The notes under the pieces: generated by a model
The model's database searches: none
The model's input: only the letters and a program-made list of their open reading frames with translations
Told to the model about the DNA's origin: nothing
In this document: positions 50,617 to 61,636 of the stretch, one piece after another
Layout of the letters: every line of letters starts with the position of its first letter
How positions within the stretch are numbered: the first letter of the stretch is position 1
Position numbers and translations under genes: made by a program
Source of the DNA: Haemophilus sp. C1
GTDB lineage: Bacteria > Pseudomonadota > Gammaproteobacteria > Enterobacterales > Pasteurellaceae
DNA: 64,000 nt
Direction of reading: 5' to 3'
Assembly: GCF_001276515.1 (NCBI RefSeq)
Contig: NZ_LDVZ01000007.1
Span: 19,090 to 83,089, forward strand

Positions 50617-50676
50617 TAGGTGTGTAAAAAAGTTTACATTTAATAATAAATCAGTGTTTAACGTGGGGGAAACGCG

Positions 50677-53160
50677 ATGAGTTTAAGTCGTCGAGACTTT
50701 ATGAAAGCCAACGCAGCTGTAGCTGCGGCAACGGCTGCGGGGCTAACCATCCCAGTCAAAAATGTGGTTGCGGCTGAATCCGAAATTAAATGGGACAAAG
50801 CAGTATGTCGTTTCTGTGGTACCGGTTGTGCAGTATTAGTTGGTACTAAAGATGGACGTGTTGTGGCATCTCAAGGCGATCCGGATGCAGAAGTAAACCG
50901 TGGTTTAAACTGTATTAAAGGTTACTTCTTACCGAAAATTATGTACGGTAAAGACCGTGTAACTCAGCCACTTTTACGTATGACAAACGGAAAATTTGAT
51001 AAGAACGGAGATTTTACGCCTGTTTCTTGGGATTTTGCGTTCAAAACAATGGCTGAAAAATTCAAAGAAGCTTTCAAAAAGAACGGTCAAAATGCAGTAG
51101 GTATGTTCAGTTCTGGTCAGTCTACCATTTGGGAAGGCTACGCGAAGAACAAACTTTGGAAAGCAGGTTTCCGTTCTAACAACGTAGACCCGAATGCACG
51201 TCACTGTATGGCGTCGGCGGCAGTTGCGTTTATGCGTACCTTCGGTATGGATGAACCTATGGGGTGTTATAACGACATTGAACATGCAGATGCTTTCGTT
51301 CTTTGGGGCTCAAATATGGCGGAAATGCACCCAATTTTGTGGTCTCGTATTACTGATCGCCGTATTTCTAATCCTGATGTTCGTGTAACTGTACTTTCTA
51401 CTTACGAACATCGTAGTTTTGAACTTGCCGATCACGGTTTGATATTTACACCGCAAACTGATTTGGCGATTATGAACTATATCATCAATTATCTTATTCA
51501 AAATAATGCGATTAATTGGGATTTTGTTAATAAACATACCAAATTTAAACGCGGAGAAACGAATATTGGCTATGGTTTGCGTCCAGAGCATCCGTTAGAA
51601 AAAGACACGAATTATAAAACAGCTGGGAAAATGCACGATTCTTCTTTTGAAGAATTAAAGCAACTTGTCTCAGAATATACTGTGGAAAAAGTGTCGAAAA
51701 TGTCTGGGTTAGATAAAGTTCAGTTAGAAACTTTAGCGAAACTTTATGCCGATCCAACGAAGAAAGTGGTTTCCTACTGGACAATGGGCTTTAACCAACA
51801 TACACGTGGTGTGTGGGTAAACCAATTAATCTACAATATTCATTTACTTACTGGAAAAATTTCAATTCCGGGTTGTGGGCCATTTTCATTAACTGGTCAG
51901 CCTTCTGCTTGTGGTACAGCACGTGAAGTAGGTTCATTCCCTCATCGTTTACCGGCAGACTTAGTGGTAACTAATCCTAAACACCGTGAAATTGCTGAAC
52001 GTATTTGGAAATTACCAAAGGGGACGGTTTCTGAAAAAGTGGGGCTACACACAATTGCACAAGACCGTGCAATGAATGATGGCAAAATGAATGTGTTATG
52101 GCAAATGTGTAACAATAATATGCAAGCAGGGCCAAACATTAATCAAGAGCGTTTGCCAGGCTGGCGTAAAGAAGGCAACTTCGTGATTGTTTCAGATCCT
52201 TACCCAACTGTATCCGCACTTTCCGCTGACTTAATTCTTCCAACGGCAATGTGGGTAGAAAAAGAGGGGGCTTACGGTAATGCAGAACGTCGTACTCAAT
52301 TCTGGCGTCAGCAAGTCAAAGCACCAGGCGAAGCAAAATCAGACTTATGGCAATTAATGGAGTTCGCAAAATACTTTACGACTGATGAAATGTGGACAGA
52401 AGACTTACTTGCACAAATGCCTGAATATAGAGGTAAAACTTTATATGATGTGCTCTTCAAAAATGGTCAAGTAGATAAATTCCCATTGAGCGAACTTGCT
52501 GAAGGTCAATTAAACGACGAATCAGAATATTTTGGTTACTACGTTCACAAAGGTTTATTTGAAGAATACGCTGAATTTGGTCGTGGTCACGGTCACGATT
52601 TAGCTCCATTTGATATGTATCATAAAGCACGTGGTTTACGCTGGCCAGTTGTAGAAGGTAAAGAAACCTTGTGGCGTTACCGTGAAGGCTATGATCCGTA
52701 TGTTAAAGAAGGGGAAGGTGTGGCTTTCTACGGTTATCCTGATAAGAAAGCGATTATTCTTGCGGTGCCTTATGAACCACCAGCTGAGTCACCCGATAAT
52801 GAATACGATTTATGGCTATCAACGGGTCGTGTTCTTGAACATTGGCATACGGGTACAATGACACGCCGTGTACCAGAATTGCATCGCGCATTTCCAAATA
52901 ATTTAGTATGGATGCACCCATTAGATGCACAAGCACGTGGTTTACGTCACGGCGATAAAATTAAGATTTCATCTCGTCGAGGCGAAATGATTTCTTACTT
53001 GGATACTCGCGGACGTAATAAACCACCTCGTGGCTTAGTATTTACCACTTTCTTTGATGCAGGTCAGCTTGCAAATAGCTTAACCCTAGATGCGACAGAC
53101 CCAATTTCAAAAGAAACCGACTTCAAAAAATGTGCGGTAAAAGTGGAAAAGGCTGCGTAA
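50677..53160 (+). CDS. napA: Periplasmic nitrate reductase, catalytic subunit
   Basis: An 827-residue molybdenum enzyme reducing nitrate to nitrite in the periplasm. A Tat signal ([17 protein letters not shown]) comes first, then the [4Fe-4S] site CRFCGTGC...GLNC. The Mo-ligating Cys is in [18 protein letters not shown]-terminal bis-MGD binding elements are present. GGGGGAAA precedes the ATG. It works with NapB and takes electrons from NapC or NapGH. Confidence 0.97.
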   Translation: MSLSRRDFMKANAAVAAATAAGLTIPVKNVVAAESEIKWDKAVCRFCGTGCAVLVGTKDGRVVASQGDPDAEVNRGLNCIKGYFLPKIMYGKDRVTQPLLRMTNGKFDKNGDFTPVSWDFAFKTMAEKFKEAFKKNGQNAVGMFSSGQSTIWEGYAKNKLWKAGFRSNNVDPNARHCMASAAVAFMRTFGMDEPMGCYNDIEHADAFVLWGSNMAEMHPILWSRITDRRISNPDVRVTVLSTYEHRSFELADHGLIFTPQTDLAIMNYIINYLIQNNAINWDFVNKHTKFKRGETNIGYGLRPEHPLEKDTNYKTAGKMHDSSFEELKQLVSEYTVEKVSKMSGLDKVQLETLAKLYADPTKKVVSYWTMGFNQHTRGVWVNQLIYNIHLLTGKISIPGCGPFSLTGQPSACGTAREVGSFPHRLPADLVVTNPKHREIAERIWKLPKGTVSEKVGLHTIAQDRAMNDGKMNVLWQMCNNNMQAGPNINQERLPGWRKEGNFVIVSDPYPTVSALSADLILPTAMWVEKEGAYGNAERRTQFWRQQVKAPGEAKSDLWQLMEFAKYFTTDEMWTEDLLAQMPEYRGKTLYDVLFKNGQVDKFPLSELAEGQLNDESEYFGYYVHKGLFEEYAEFGRGHGHDLAPFDMYHKARGLRWPVVEGKETLWRYREGYDPYVKEGEGVAFYGYPDKKAIILAVPYEPPAESPDNEYDLWLSTGRVLEHWHTGTMTRRVPELHRAFPNNLVWMHPLDAQARGLRHGDKIKISSRRGEMISYLDTRGRNKPPRGLVFTTFFDAGQLANSLTLDATDPISKETDFKKCAVKVEKAA

Positions 53161-53214
53161 AAACGATGTAAAAATCAACCGCACTTTATTTTCTCTCACC
53201 AATAAAAGAGGAAG

Positions 53215-54054
53215 ATGAAAGTGCGGTTAAAATTTAAAAAGAAAATGAAGAAACCCGCTCTCAATCCTGAACGTAGAAAATTTCTCAAAGAAGCAACCCG
53301 TACTGCGGGTGGTTTAGCTGGCGTTGGGATTTTGTTGGGATTGCAGCAAAATCAAAGTCTTGCGCGAGAAGGTGTGCCATTACGTCCGCCCTTTGCTTTG
53401 CAAGATGCAAAAGCGTTTTCTGCCGCTTGTATTCGTTGTGGACAATGTGTTCAAGCCTGTCCTTATGACATGCTGCATTTAGCATCTTTATTATCGCCAG
53501 TAGAAGCGGGAACGCCGTATTTTATTGCACGTGATAAACCTTGCGAAATGTGTCCCGATATTCCTTGTGCTAAAGCCTGTCCTAGTGGTGCATTAGATCG
53601 TCAAGCAACAGATATTAATGAATCGCGTATGGGGCTGTCAGTACTGTTAGATCACGAAACTTGCTTAAATTATCAAGGATTACGTTGCGATGTTTGTTAT
53701 CGGGTTTGTCCATTAATCGATAAAGCGATTACATTGGAAAAACAACATAATCCACGTTCTGATAAGCACGCGTTATTTATTCCAACAGTACATTCTGATG
53801 CTTGTACGGGATGTGGAAAATGTGAGCAAGCTTGTGTGTTAGAAGAAGCAGCGATTAAAATTTTACCAATGGATCTGGCAAAAGGTATGTTAGGTAAACA
53901 TTATCGTTTAGGCTGGGAAGAAAAAGCGAAAGCTGGTCATTCTCTTGCGCCTAAAGATATGATTTCGTTGCCAACTCGAACGCCAGAGGGAGCTACAGTA
54001 ATGCCTGAACCAGCAGAACCCGTGCTTGCGCCTATTTTAGGGAGTGGCAAATAA
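53215..54054 (+). CDS. napG: Nap ferredoxin-type protein NapG
   Basis: A 279-residue periplasmic protein with four [4Fe-4S] sites ([43 protein letters not shown]). The Tat-type leader has [19 protein letters not shown]. Two starts are possible: 53215 with AGAGGAAG just before it, or 53245 (MKKPALNPE). An uptake signal covers the first codons of the longer form. With NapH it forms a quinol oxidase branch. Confidence 0.93.
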   Translation: MKVRLKFKKKMKKPALNPERRKFLKEATRTAGGLAGVGILLGLQQNQSLAREGVPLRPPFALQDAKAFSAACIRCGQCVQACPYDMLHLASLLSPVEAGTPYFIARDKPCEMCPDIPCAKACPSGALDRQATDINESRMGLSVLLDHETCLNYQGLRCDVCYRVCPLIDKAITLEKQHNPRSDKHALFIPTVHSDACTGCGKCEQACVLEEAAIKILPMDLAKGMLGKHYRLGWEEKAKAGHSLAPKDMISLPTRTPEGATVMPEPAEPVLAPILGSGK

Positions 54055-54917
54055 TGGCAAATGCACCAAAATTTGCAGGGAAAGAGGCTCGAGAAAAATG
54101 GGGCTGGTGGTATGCAAACCGCTTTTTGTTTTGGCGTCGATTAAGCCAACTTAGCATTCTTACCATGTTTTTGAGTGGCCCTTATTTTGGCGTGTGGATT
54201 TTAAAAGGTAATTATAGTGGTAGTTTATTACTCGATACTATTCCACTAAGTGATCCTTTAATTACCGCTGAAAGCTTGGCTGCAAGACATTTACCAGATG
54301 CTCTCACTTTGATTGGTGCAGCGATTATTGTGTTATTTTACGCAGTACTTGGTAGTAAAGTGTTTTGTGGTTGGGTATGCCCACTAAATGTTGTGACTGA
54401 CGGTGCTGCGTGGCTTCGCCGTAAGTTAGGCATTCGCCAAACAGCAAAAATTTCGCGTAGTTTACGTTATGGCATTCTTGTGCTTATTTTACTAGGCAGC
54501 TGCGTAAGCGGAATGTTGCTTTGGGAGTGGGTTAATCCAGTGGCTGCTCTTGGTCGAGCCTTTGTATTTGGTTTTGGTGCAACAGGCTGGCTATTACTTG
54601 TTATTTTTCTTTTTGATTTATTGATTGCAGAACATGGCTGGTGTGGACATCTTTGCCCAATTGGTGCTGCTTATGGTGTGATTGGTGCAAAAAGTTTAAT
54701 CCGTATTAAAGTGATTGATCGTGCTAAATGCGATAATTGTATGGATTGCTACAATGTTTGTCCCGAAGCCCAAGTGTTACGTTCGCCTTTACACGGAAAA
54801 AAAGACGAAAGCCTACTCGTGCTTTCCAAAGATTGCATCAGCTGCGGACGTTGTATTGACGTTTGCGCTGAAAAAGTTTTTAAATTTTCGACCAGATTCG
54901 ATCATTCAGGGGAGTGA
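54054..54917 (+). CDS. napH: Nap quinol dehydrogenase membrane protein NapH
   Basis: A 287-residue inner-membrane protein with four membrane segments and two C-terminal [4Fe-4S] sites (CDNCMDCYNVCPEAQ and CISCGRCIDVC) on the cytoplasmic side. Two CxxxCP motifs (CGWVCP and CGHLCP) are family marks. It starts on the last base of the napG stop (TAATG). Confidence 0.94.
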   Translation: MANAPKFAGKEAREKWGWWYANRFLFWRRLSQLSILTMFLSGPYFGVWILKGNYSGSLLLDTIPLSDPLITAESLAARHLPDALTLIGAAIIVLFYAVLGSKVFCGWVCPLNVVTDGAAWLRRKLGIRQTAKISRSLRYGILVLILLGSCVSGMLLWEWVNPVAALGRAFVFGFGATGWLLLVIFLFDLLIAEHGWCGHLCPIGAAYGVIGAKSLIRIKVIDRAKCDNCMDCYNVCPEAQVLRSPLHGKKDESLLVLSKDCISCGRCIDVCAEKVFKFSTRFDHSGE

Positions 54918-54922
54918 TTAAT

Positions 54923-55366
54923 ATGACTAAACAGGTATCTAAAATTTTAGCGGGATTATTTACCGCACTTTTTGCTGGCTCACTGATGGCATCTGATGCA
55001 CCAGCAGTGGGAAAAGATTTAACTCAAGCGGCTGAAAATATTGCACCCGCATTTCACAATCCACCGCGTCAAAGCGAATTACCCGCATTGAACTATGTAA
55101 ACCAGCCTCCAATGGTTCCACATAGTGTTGCAAATTATCAAGTGACAAAAAATGTAAATCAATGTTTAAATTGTCACAGCCCAGAAAATTCTCGTTTGAG
55201 TGGTGCAACTCGAATCAGCCCAACTCACTTTATGGATCGTGATGGAAAAGTAGGTTCAAGCTCATCACCACGTCGTTATTTCTGTTTACAATGTCACGTT
55301 TCTCAATCAAACGTAGATCCGATTGTTCCAAATGATTTCAAACCGATGAAAGGTTACGGAAACTAA
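54923..55366 (+). CDS. napB: Nap diheme cytochrome c NapB
   Basis: A 147-residue periplasmic electron donor to NapA. I start at 54923 (MTKQVSKILAGLFTALF) with GGGGAG 8 bases upstream. A GTG three codons earlier overlaps napH. Signal peptide, then two heme sites CLNCH and CLQCH with the distal histidines in MVPHSVANY and SPTHFMD. Confidence 0.94.
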   Translation: MTKQVSKILAGLFTALFAGSLMASDAPAVGKDLTQAAENIAPAFHNPPRQSELPALNYVNQPPMVPHSVANYQVTKNVNQCLNCHSPENSRLSGATRISPTHFMDRDGKVGSSSSPRRYFCLQCHVSQSNVDPIVPNDFKPMKGYGN

Positions 55367-55380
55367 TTTAAGAGGTCTAT

Positions 55381-55983
55381 ATGTCTGAGAAAAAACCAAA
55401 TATCTTAAAGCGTTTCTGGCAATGGTTTAGAAAACCAAGCCGTATGGCGATAGGTACAATTATTATCTTATCGGCTATTGGCGGTATTCTTTCTTGGGTT
55501 GGTTTTAACTATGGTTTAGAAAAAACCAACACTGAACAGTTCTGTGCAAGCTGCCATATGCAAGACGCTTATCCAGAATATTTACATAGCGTGCATTATC
55601 AAACTCGTACTGGTGTGGGGGCAAGTTGTCCAGATTGTCACGTACCACATGAATTTGGCGCAAAAATGAAACGTAAAATTGTTGCAGCTAAAGAAGTATT
55701 TGCTCACTATACTGGGAAAGTGGATACCTTAGAAAAATTCAATGCACATCGTTTAGAAATGGCTGAAAACGAATGGGCTCGTATGAAAGCTAACGATTCT
55801 AAAGAATGCCGTAACTGTCATAAAGTAGATCGTATGAACTTCAACGATCAACGTTCTGTGGCAGCACGTATGCATGAAAAAATGAAGACTGAAGGTAAAA
55901 CTTGTATTGATTGTCACAAAGGTATTGCACACCAATTACCTGATATGAGTGGTGTTGAGTCAGGATTCAAAGACGAGAAATAA
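55381..55983 (+). CDS. napC: Nap tetraheme cytochrome c NapC
   Basis: A 200-residue NapC/NirT quinol dehydrogenase with one membrane anchor (residues about 20-42) and four heme sites: CASCHM, CPDCHV, CRNCHK and CIDCHK. It passes electrons from menaquinol to NapB. It is the last gene of napFDAGHBC. No napE is present. Confidence 0.95.
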   Translation: MSEKKPNILKRFWQWFRKPSRMAIGTIIILSAIGGILSWVGFNYGLEKTNTEQFCASCHMQDAYPEYLHSVHYQTRTGVGASCPDCHVPHEFGAKMKRKIVAAKEVFAHYTGKVDTLEKFNAHRLEMAENEWARMKANDSKECRNCHKVDRMNFNDQRSVAARMHEKMKTEGKTCIDCHKGIAHQLPDMSGVESGFKDEK

Positions 55984-56001
55984 TTTTCTCAATATATTGT
56001 G

Positions 56002-56040
56002 AAAAAATACCGCACCTAGTCGCTAAGTGCGGTATTTTTA
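56002..56040 (+). terminator. Uptake-signal dyad terminator after napC
   Basis: AAAATACCGCAC pairs with GTGCGGTATTTTT. The second arm holds a perfect uptake core AAGTGCGGT. Confidence 0.88.
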
Positions 56041-56157
56041 TTTTGTGTTTATACACAATAATCTATTGATGTTAGTCTTTATTTAAAGACCATTTTTCAG
56101 TAAACTTAATAAGTTTTGTTGAATTATTAAAATATCATTTCAAATTTAGGAATTATT

Positions 56158-56937
56158 GTGGCTCATCGAGATTTTGCCGCACGTCGCGGTTCAAATAATA
56201 AGAAAAAAACAAAAAAGAATAAGCATATTCTGATTATCCTTGCCTTAGCCGTTTTGTTAGCTTTTGGCGTAGGACTTTATTTGTTGAAAAATAAAAATAG
56301 CGAAGCTGTAGTACAACAGGCTGCGACACAACAAGAAAAAACGCAACCTAAAAGTGTCTTACCTAATCGTCCAGAGGAAGTTTGGAGTTATATCAAGGCG
56401 TTAGAAACGCGAACTGTTCCTGTTGATAATAAACCTACAAGCGTAGAGCAAAATATGCGCTTAACCGAAGAACAACGCCAAGTCCTAGTACAAATGGAAA
56501 AAGAACAACAAGCTGCGGAGGAAGCTCGTAAATTAGCGGAGCAACAACGATCGGAAGAGGCGGCTAAAGCTCAAGTGACACAAAAAGTAGAGCAGGAGAA
56601 AAAGCCTGAAGTGTTAAAAATAGAAACAGTGAAACCTGAATCTACACAAAAACAAGAACAGCCTAAAATTGATACTGCTAAAAAAGTGGAGCAACCTAAA
56701 ACAGCAGATAATCCGAATGGTGGTAAAAAATTTGGTTTGCAATGTGGTGCTTTCAAAAATCGAGCGCAAGCTGAAAATTTGCAAGGACGTTTATCAATGA
56801 CTGGGTTAAATGCACAAGTGCAAGTGAATGGTGAATGGAACCGTGTTCGTGTAGGTGGCTTTGCTAGTCGAGATGCTGCAGTGCAAGCGCAAAGTAAAGC
56901 CAAAAGTGTGGCAGATTGTGTTGTGATTGGTATGTAA
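56158..56937 (+). CDS. ftsN: Cell division protein FtsN
   Basis: A 259-residue divisome protein: short cytoplasmic tail (AHRDFAARRGSNNKKK), one membrane span (ILIILALAVLLAFGVGLYLL), a Gln/Lys/Glu-rich periplasmic stretch and a C-terminal SPOR domain (KFGLQCGAFKNRAQAENL to VGGFASRDAAVQAQ) that binds denuded septal murein. The start is GTG. Confidence 0.92.
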   Translation: MAHRDFAARRGSNNKKKTKKNKHILIILALAVLLAFGVGLYLLKNKNSEAVVQQAATQQEKTQPKSVLPNRPEEVWSYIKALETRTVPVDNKPTSVEQNMRLTEEQRQVLVQMEKEQQAAEEARKLAEQQRSEEAAKAQVTQKVEQEKKPEVLKIETVKPESTQKQEQPKIDTAKKVEQPKTADNPNGGKKFGLQCGAFKNRAQAENLQGRLSMTGLNAQVQVNGEWNRVRVGGFASRDAAVQAQSKAKSVADCVVIGM

Positions 56938-56994
56938 TGCGAATCTAAGGTTGTTGAGTTATCTTGATACGTTAAATCTCTATCATTGAAATAA

Positions 56995-57037
56995 AAAATC
57001 CCAACTAAAAGTGCGGTGCAATTAGTTGGGATTTTTT
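56995..57037. terminator. Bidirectional terminator between ftsN and proB
   Basis: AAAATCCCAACTAA pairs with TTAGTTGGGATTTT. An uptake signal (AAGTGCGGT) sits in the loop rather than in the stem. Confidence 0.85.
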
Positions 57038-57049
57038 CATTAAGGATTA

Positions 57050-58153
57050 TTACAAAATAATCATATCATCACGATGCATTGCTACTGCACCGTATTCATA
57101 GCCTAAAACATTTTCAATGTCTGCTGATTTTTTGCCCTTAATCAATTGTAGGGCATCGCTGTTATAGCGTGGCATACCTAGTGCAATGTCTTTACCCGAT
57201 TGAGTGCGTATTTTGACTACTTCACCACGCGAAAAACGCCCTTCCACGTTAATAATACCAGCGGGTAATAAAGATTTATTTTGTTCAAGAATGGCATTTT
57301 TCGCTCCATCATCAATAGTGATAATGCCTGCCGATGGCGCGGCGAAAAGCCATTGTTTGCGGCTTTCTAATCGATCAGATTGGTGTGCAATAAATTTTGT
57401 GCCAATATCTTGTTCATAAGCAAGATCAGCGATCACATTTGGACGATTACCCGGTGCAATAATGGTTTCAATTCCAGAGCGAGTCGCAACATCGGCAGCA
57501 ATGATTTTAGTCATCATTCCTCCAGTGCCAAGATTAGTCCCACTGCCACCTGCGATTGAGCGAATGTGATCCGTGATTTGTTCTACAACTGGAATTAATT
57601 TTGCTCCAGGATTTTTACGCGGATCACTATCAAATAAACCTTGTTGATCAGTCAATAAATAAAGTTGTTCGGCTTGAACAAGAATAGCGACTAATGCAGA
57701 TAAATTGTCATTATCGCCCACTTTAATTTCTGCGGTCGCCACCGCATCATTTTCATTAATTACAGGAATTATGTGATTATCTAAAAGTGCGTGTAAAGTA
57801 TCTCGCGCATTTAAAAAACGTTCGCGATCTTCAATATCGGCACGAGTTAATAAAAGTTGTCCGATATGAATATCATAAATAGCAAATAATTTTTCCCAAG
57901 CCTGAATTAATTGGCTCTGGCCAACCGCTGCAAGCAGTTGCTTTGATGCAATAGTCGGCGGTAATAGAGGATGATTCAGATAATGGCGACCCGCTGCAAT
58001 AGCGCCAGAAGTAACGATTACTATACGAAATCCATCATTATGCAGTTTTGCAATTTGACGAACGATTTCCATCATGTGCGGTGAATTCAGTTTTGGAGAA
58101 CCCTGTGTTAGGGTACTTGTACCAAATTTCACTACGATTGTTTTTTTGTTCAT
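57050..58153 (-). CDS. proB: Glutamate 5-kinase
   Basis: A 367-residue first enzyme of proline synthesis. The start at 58153 ([18 protein letters not shown]) gives the exact family length, with GGAA upstream. The open frame extends 14 codons more. The kinase domain has [15 protein letters not shown] and [17 protein letters not shown]-terminal PUA domain (about 280-360) is present. Confidence 0.95.
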   Translation of the reverse strand: MNKKTIVVKFGTSTLTQGSPKLNSPHMMEIVRQIAKLHNDGFRIVIVTSGAIAAGRHYLNHPLLPPTIASKQLLAAVGQSQLIQAWEKLFAIYDIHIGQLLLTRADIEDRERFLNARDTLHALLDNHIIPVINENDAVATAEIKVGDNDNLSALVAILVQAEQLYLLTDQQGLFDSDPRKNPGAKLIPVVEQITDHIRSIAGGSGTNLGTGGMMTKIIAADVATRSGIETIIAPGNRPNVIADLAYEQDIGTKFIAHQSDRLESRKQWLFAAPSAGIITIDDGAKNAILEQNKSLLPAGIINVEGRFSRGEVVKIRTQSGKDIALGMPRYNSDALQLIKGKKSADIENVLGYEYGAVAMHRDDMIIL

Positions 58154-58254
58154 AGTCGTTTCCAAAGTTCTTAAAATTGACATTAACGTTATCACTAAAT
58201 CAATGAAAAATCACCTAATATCAGGTATAGTAACGGCAAATTTTAGGGGGATTT

Positions 58255-58737
58255 ATGACATTTAGTTTAATTGTAGCGACGACATTAAATAGCGTGATTG
58301 GTAAAGATAACCAAATGCCTTGGCACTTGCCCGCAGATTTAGCATGGTTTCGTCAGAACACGACTGGCAAACCTGTCATTATGGGACGTAAAACGTTTGA
58401 AAGTATTGGTCGCCCGCTACCTAAACGCACTAATATCGTACTTTCTCGTCAGTTTTTTGAACACGAAGGTGTGGTATGGAAAGATAGCTTTGAAAGTGCG
58501 GTCGATTTTGTCAGAGATTTTGATGAAATTATGTTGATTGGTGGGGGAGAGTTATTCAAACAATATTTGCCACAAGCAGATAAGTTATACCTTACTCAAA
58601 TTCAAACAGAACTAGATGGAGATACTTTTTTCTCTCATTTGAATTGGGATGAGTGGGAAATTGAATTTGACGAATATCGTAAGGCGGATGAACAAAATCG
58701 TTATGATTGTCGATTTTTGATTCTTACACGAAAATAA
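58255..58737 (+). CDS. folA: Dihydrofolate reductase
   Basis: A 160-residue enzyme reducing dihydrofolate. MPWHLPADLAWF holds the active-site Asp28, KPVIMGRKTFESIGRPLP binds NADPH, and LIGGGELFKQYLP is the conserved nucleotide loop. It is the target of trimethoprim. An uptake signal overlaps codons near residue 80. Confidence 0.96.
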   Translation: MTFSLIVATTLNSVIGKDNQMPWHLPADLAWFRQNTTGKPVIMGRKTFESIGRPLPKRTNIVLSRQFFEHEGVVWKDSFESAVDFVRDFDEIMLIGGGELFKQYLPQADKLYLTQIQTELDGDTFFSHLNWDEWEIEFDEYRKADEQNRYDCRFLILTRK

Positions 58738-58921
58738 ATCAAATTAATGAAACCATATCTTTAGAACATTCATTAATCTAGAAAATAAAGAGATGATGAT
58801 TTCCCTTGAGTTCCCCTTTTTAAAGTTTCATAATGAGCCTTCATTTTTTTATTTTTGATAGTTTTAAAGGTTATCTCAAATATCTCATTTTTAAACATTA
58901 TCCCAACTTAGGGAAGGCATT

Positions 58922-60094
58922 ATGACACAAACTGCAACTGAAACCCCATCAACTAAATCTGTATCAAATAAAACTAACCGTAAAAAAGGCTTAAGCATTT
59001 TTATTCTTGTCCTACTCATTATTAGTATTGCTTGTGCTTTGTATTGGTTTTTCTTCTTGAAGGATTTTGAAGAAACAGAAGATGCTTATGTGGGTGGAAA
59101 TCAAGTAATGGTGTCATCACAAGTCGCGGGTAATGTGGCGAAGATTAATGCTGACAATATGGATAAAGTCCATGCAGGTGATATTCTAGTTGAATTGGAT
59201 GATACGAATGCGAAACTTAGCTTCGAACAGGCCAAAAGCAATCTCGCCAATGCTGTACGTCAGGTAGAACAACTCGGTTTCACTGTGCAGCAATTGCAAT
59301 CAGCTGTGCACGCCAATGAAATTTCTTTAGCTCAAGCTCAAGGTAATTTGGCGCGCCGAGTTCAACTTGAAAAAATGGGCGCGATTGATAAAGAATCTTT
59401 CCAACATGCAAAAGAAGCCGTTGAGCTTTCCAAAGCAAATTTAAATTCTTCTAGAAATCAATTAGCGGCCAATCAGGCTTTATTGAGTAACGTTCCATTA
59501 CGTCAACAACCGCAAATACAGAATGCAATGAGTTCGCTCAAACAGGCTTGGTTGAATTTACAACGTACAAAAATTAGAAGCCCAATTGATGGCTATGTGG
59601 CGCGTCGTAATGCTCAAGTTGGGCAAGCCGTTTCAGTGGGAGGCGCATTAATGGCGGTGGTATCTAATGAGCAAATGTGGTTAGAAGCTAACTTCAAAGA
59701 AACCCAATTAACGAATATACGTATTGGCCAACCGGTGAAAATTCATTTTGATTTATACGGTAAAAATAAAGAATTTGATGGCGTGATAAATGGCATTGAA
59801 ATGGGGACTGGTAATGCGTTTTCTCTTTTGCCTTCACAAAATGCTACGGGTAACTGGATTAAAGTGGTACAACGTGTACCTGTGCGAATTAAATTAGAAC
59901 CACAACAATTTGCTGAAACCCCATTGAGAATTGGTCTTTCTGCAACGGCAAAAGTAAGAATTGCAGATTCATCTGGCCCAATGCTACGAGAAAAATCAGA
60001 ACCGAAAACGTTATTTGCTACTGATACACTTAAATATGATGAAAGTGCGGTAGAAAATTTGATTGAATCTATCATTCAGCAAAACAGCCATTAA
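58922..60094 (+). CDS. emrA: Multidrug efflux periplasmic adaptor EmrA
   Basis: A 390-residue HlyD/membrane-fusion protein: one membrane span (about residues 26-48), lipoyl halves (VGGNQVMVSSQVAGNVAKI and IRSPIDGYVARRNAQVGQAV) around a coiled-coil hairpin, then a beta-barrel. It forms a tripartite pump with EmrB and a TolC-type channel. It precedes emrB by 9 bases. Confidence 0.93.
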   Translation: MTQTATETPSTKSVSNKTNRKKGLSIFILVLLIISIACALYWFFFLKDFEETEDAYVGGNQVMVSSQVAGNVAKINADNMDKVHAGDILVELDDTNAKLSFEQAKSNLANAVRQVEQLGFTVQQLQSAVHANEISLAQAQGNLARRVQLEKMGAIDKESFQHAKEAVELSKANLNSSRNQLAANQALLSNVPLRQQPQIQNAMSSLKQAWLNLQRTKIRSPIDGYVARRNAQVGQAVSVGGALMAVVSNEQMWLEANFKETQLTNIRIGQPVKIHFDLYGKNKEFDGVINGIEMGTGNAFSLLPSQNATGNWIKVVQRVPVRIKLEPQQFAETPLRIGLSATAKVRIADSSGPMLREKSEPKTLFATDTLKYDESAVENLIESIIQQNSH

Positions 60095-60103
60095 GGCGGT
60101 GTT

Positions 60104-61636
60104 ATGGACAATTCCGCCAAAAAATTTCCACCTATTCAAGGTGGCGCGCTGATTTTATTAACACTAGCTTTATCTCTCGCCACCTTTATGCAGGTATTAG
60201 ATTCTACGATTGCAAATGTGGCGATTCCTACTATTGCGGGCGATTTAGGCGTATCTTTTAGCCAAGGAACGTGGGTAATTACTTCTTTTGGTGTGGCAAA
60301 TGCGATTTCTATTCCAATAACAGGTTGGTTAGCAAAACGTTTTGGCGAAGTGCGGTTATTTTTAGTCTCAACTTTTTTATTCGTTGTATCTTCTTGGCTT
60401 TGTGGGATTGCAGATAGTCTTGAGGCATTAATTATTTTTCGCGTCATTCAAGGTGCTGTAGCAGGCCCAGTGATCCCTCTTTCGCAAAGTTTATTATTAA
60501 ATAATTATCCACCCGAAAAACGAGGAATGGCTTTAGCCTTTTGGTCGATGACCATTGTGGTAGCGCCTATTTTTGGCCCAATTTTAGGCGGATGGATTAG
60601 TGATAATATCCACTGGGGATGGATTTTCTTCATCAATGTTCCGATTGGTTTATTAGTTGTGCTAATCAGTTGGAAGATTTTGGGGAACCGAGAAAGTGAA
60701 ATTGTTCATCAACCTATTGATAAAGTCGGTTTAGTTTTACTTGTCTTAGGCGTAGGATGTTTGCAATTAATGCTTGATCAGGGGCGTGAGCAAGATTGGT
60801 TTAATTCTAATGAAATAATTATATTAGCCGTTGTTGCTGTCGTTTGTCTGATTGCCTTGGTTATTTGGGAATTGACAGATGATAATCCTGTAGTAGATAT
60901 TTCGCTTTTCCATTCTCGTAATTTTAGTGTAGGGTGTTTATGTACTAGTTTAGCCTTTTTGATTTATTTAGGTTCTGTGGTATTAATTCCGCTCTTGCTA
61001 CAACAAGTCTTCCATTACACCGCGACGTGGGCTGGGCTTGCTGCTTCCCCAGTTGGATTATTCCCAATTTTGCTTTCACCGATTATTGGGCGTTTCGGTT
61101 ATAAGATCGATATGCGAGTTTTAGTGACAATAAGTTTTATTGTATATGCAATAACATTTTATTGGAGAGCGGTGACTTTCGAGCCATCAATGACATTTGC
61201 TGATGTGGCTTTACCACAGTTAGTGCAAGGTTTGGCGGTGGCCTGTTTCTTTATGCCACTTACTACAATCACGCTGTCTGGCTTACCTGCGCATAGAATG
61301 GCTTCTGCGTCTAGCTTATTTAACTTTTTGAGAACTTTGGCAGGTTCAGTAGGGACATCTCTAACCACATTTATGTGGTATAAGCGTGAAGCTGTTCATC
61401 ATACTCAATTAACAGAACACATTAATCCTTATAACCCAATTTCCCAAAGTTTTTACCATCAAATGAATCAATTTGGTTTAAGTGATACCCAAACTTCAAC
61501 TTACCTCGCTCAACAAATAACATCGCAAGGATTTATTATTGGCGCAAATGAAATATTTTGGCTATCAGCTATGGGATTCTTAGGCTTATTTATTGTGATT
61601 TGGTTTGCACAACCACCTTTTGGCGGGCGTCATTAG
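60104..61636 (+). CDS. emrB: Multidrug efflux MFS transporter EmrB
   Basis: A 510-residue DHA2-family proton-drug antiporter with 14 membrane segments. Motifs include MQVLDSTIANVAIPTIAG in helix 1 and FGPILGGWISDNIHWGWIF (motif C region) in helix 5. It expels hydrophobic compounds through EmrA and TolC. It ends 125 bases before the cas3 remnant. Confidence 0.93.
   Translation: MDNSAKKFPPIQGGALILLTLALSLATFMQVLDSTIANVAIPTIAGDLGVSFSQGTWVITSFGVANAISIPITGWLAKRFGEVRLFLVSTFLFVVSSWLCGIADSLEALIIFRVIQGAVAGPVIPLSQSLLLNNYPPEKRGMALAFWSMTIVVAPIFGPILGGWISDNIHWGWIFFINVPIGLLVVLISWKILGNRESEIVHQPIDKVGLVLLVLGVGCLQLMLDQGREQDWFNSNEIIILAVVAVVCLIALVIWELTDDNPVVDISLFHSRNFSVGCLCTSLAFLIYLGSVVLIPLLLQQVFHYTATWAGLAASPVGLFPILLSPIIGRFGYKIDMRVLVTISFIVYAITFYWRAVTFEPSMTFADVALPQLVQGLAVACFFMPLTTITLSGLPAHRMASASSLFNFLRTLAGSVGTSLTTFMWYKREAVHHTQLTEHINPYNPISQSFYHQMNQFGLSDTQTSTYLAQQITSQGFIIGANEIFWLSAMGFLGLFIVIWFAQPPFGGRH

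Noticed and set aside
50521..50676. Molybdenum-cofactor riboswitch before napA
   Set aside because: The hairpins do not reproduce the conserved core and tetraloop-receptor arrangement of that RNA as I recall it, so I left the element unnamed.
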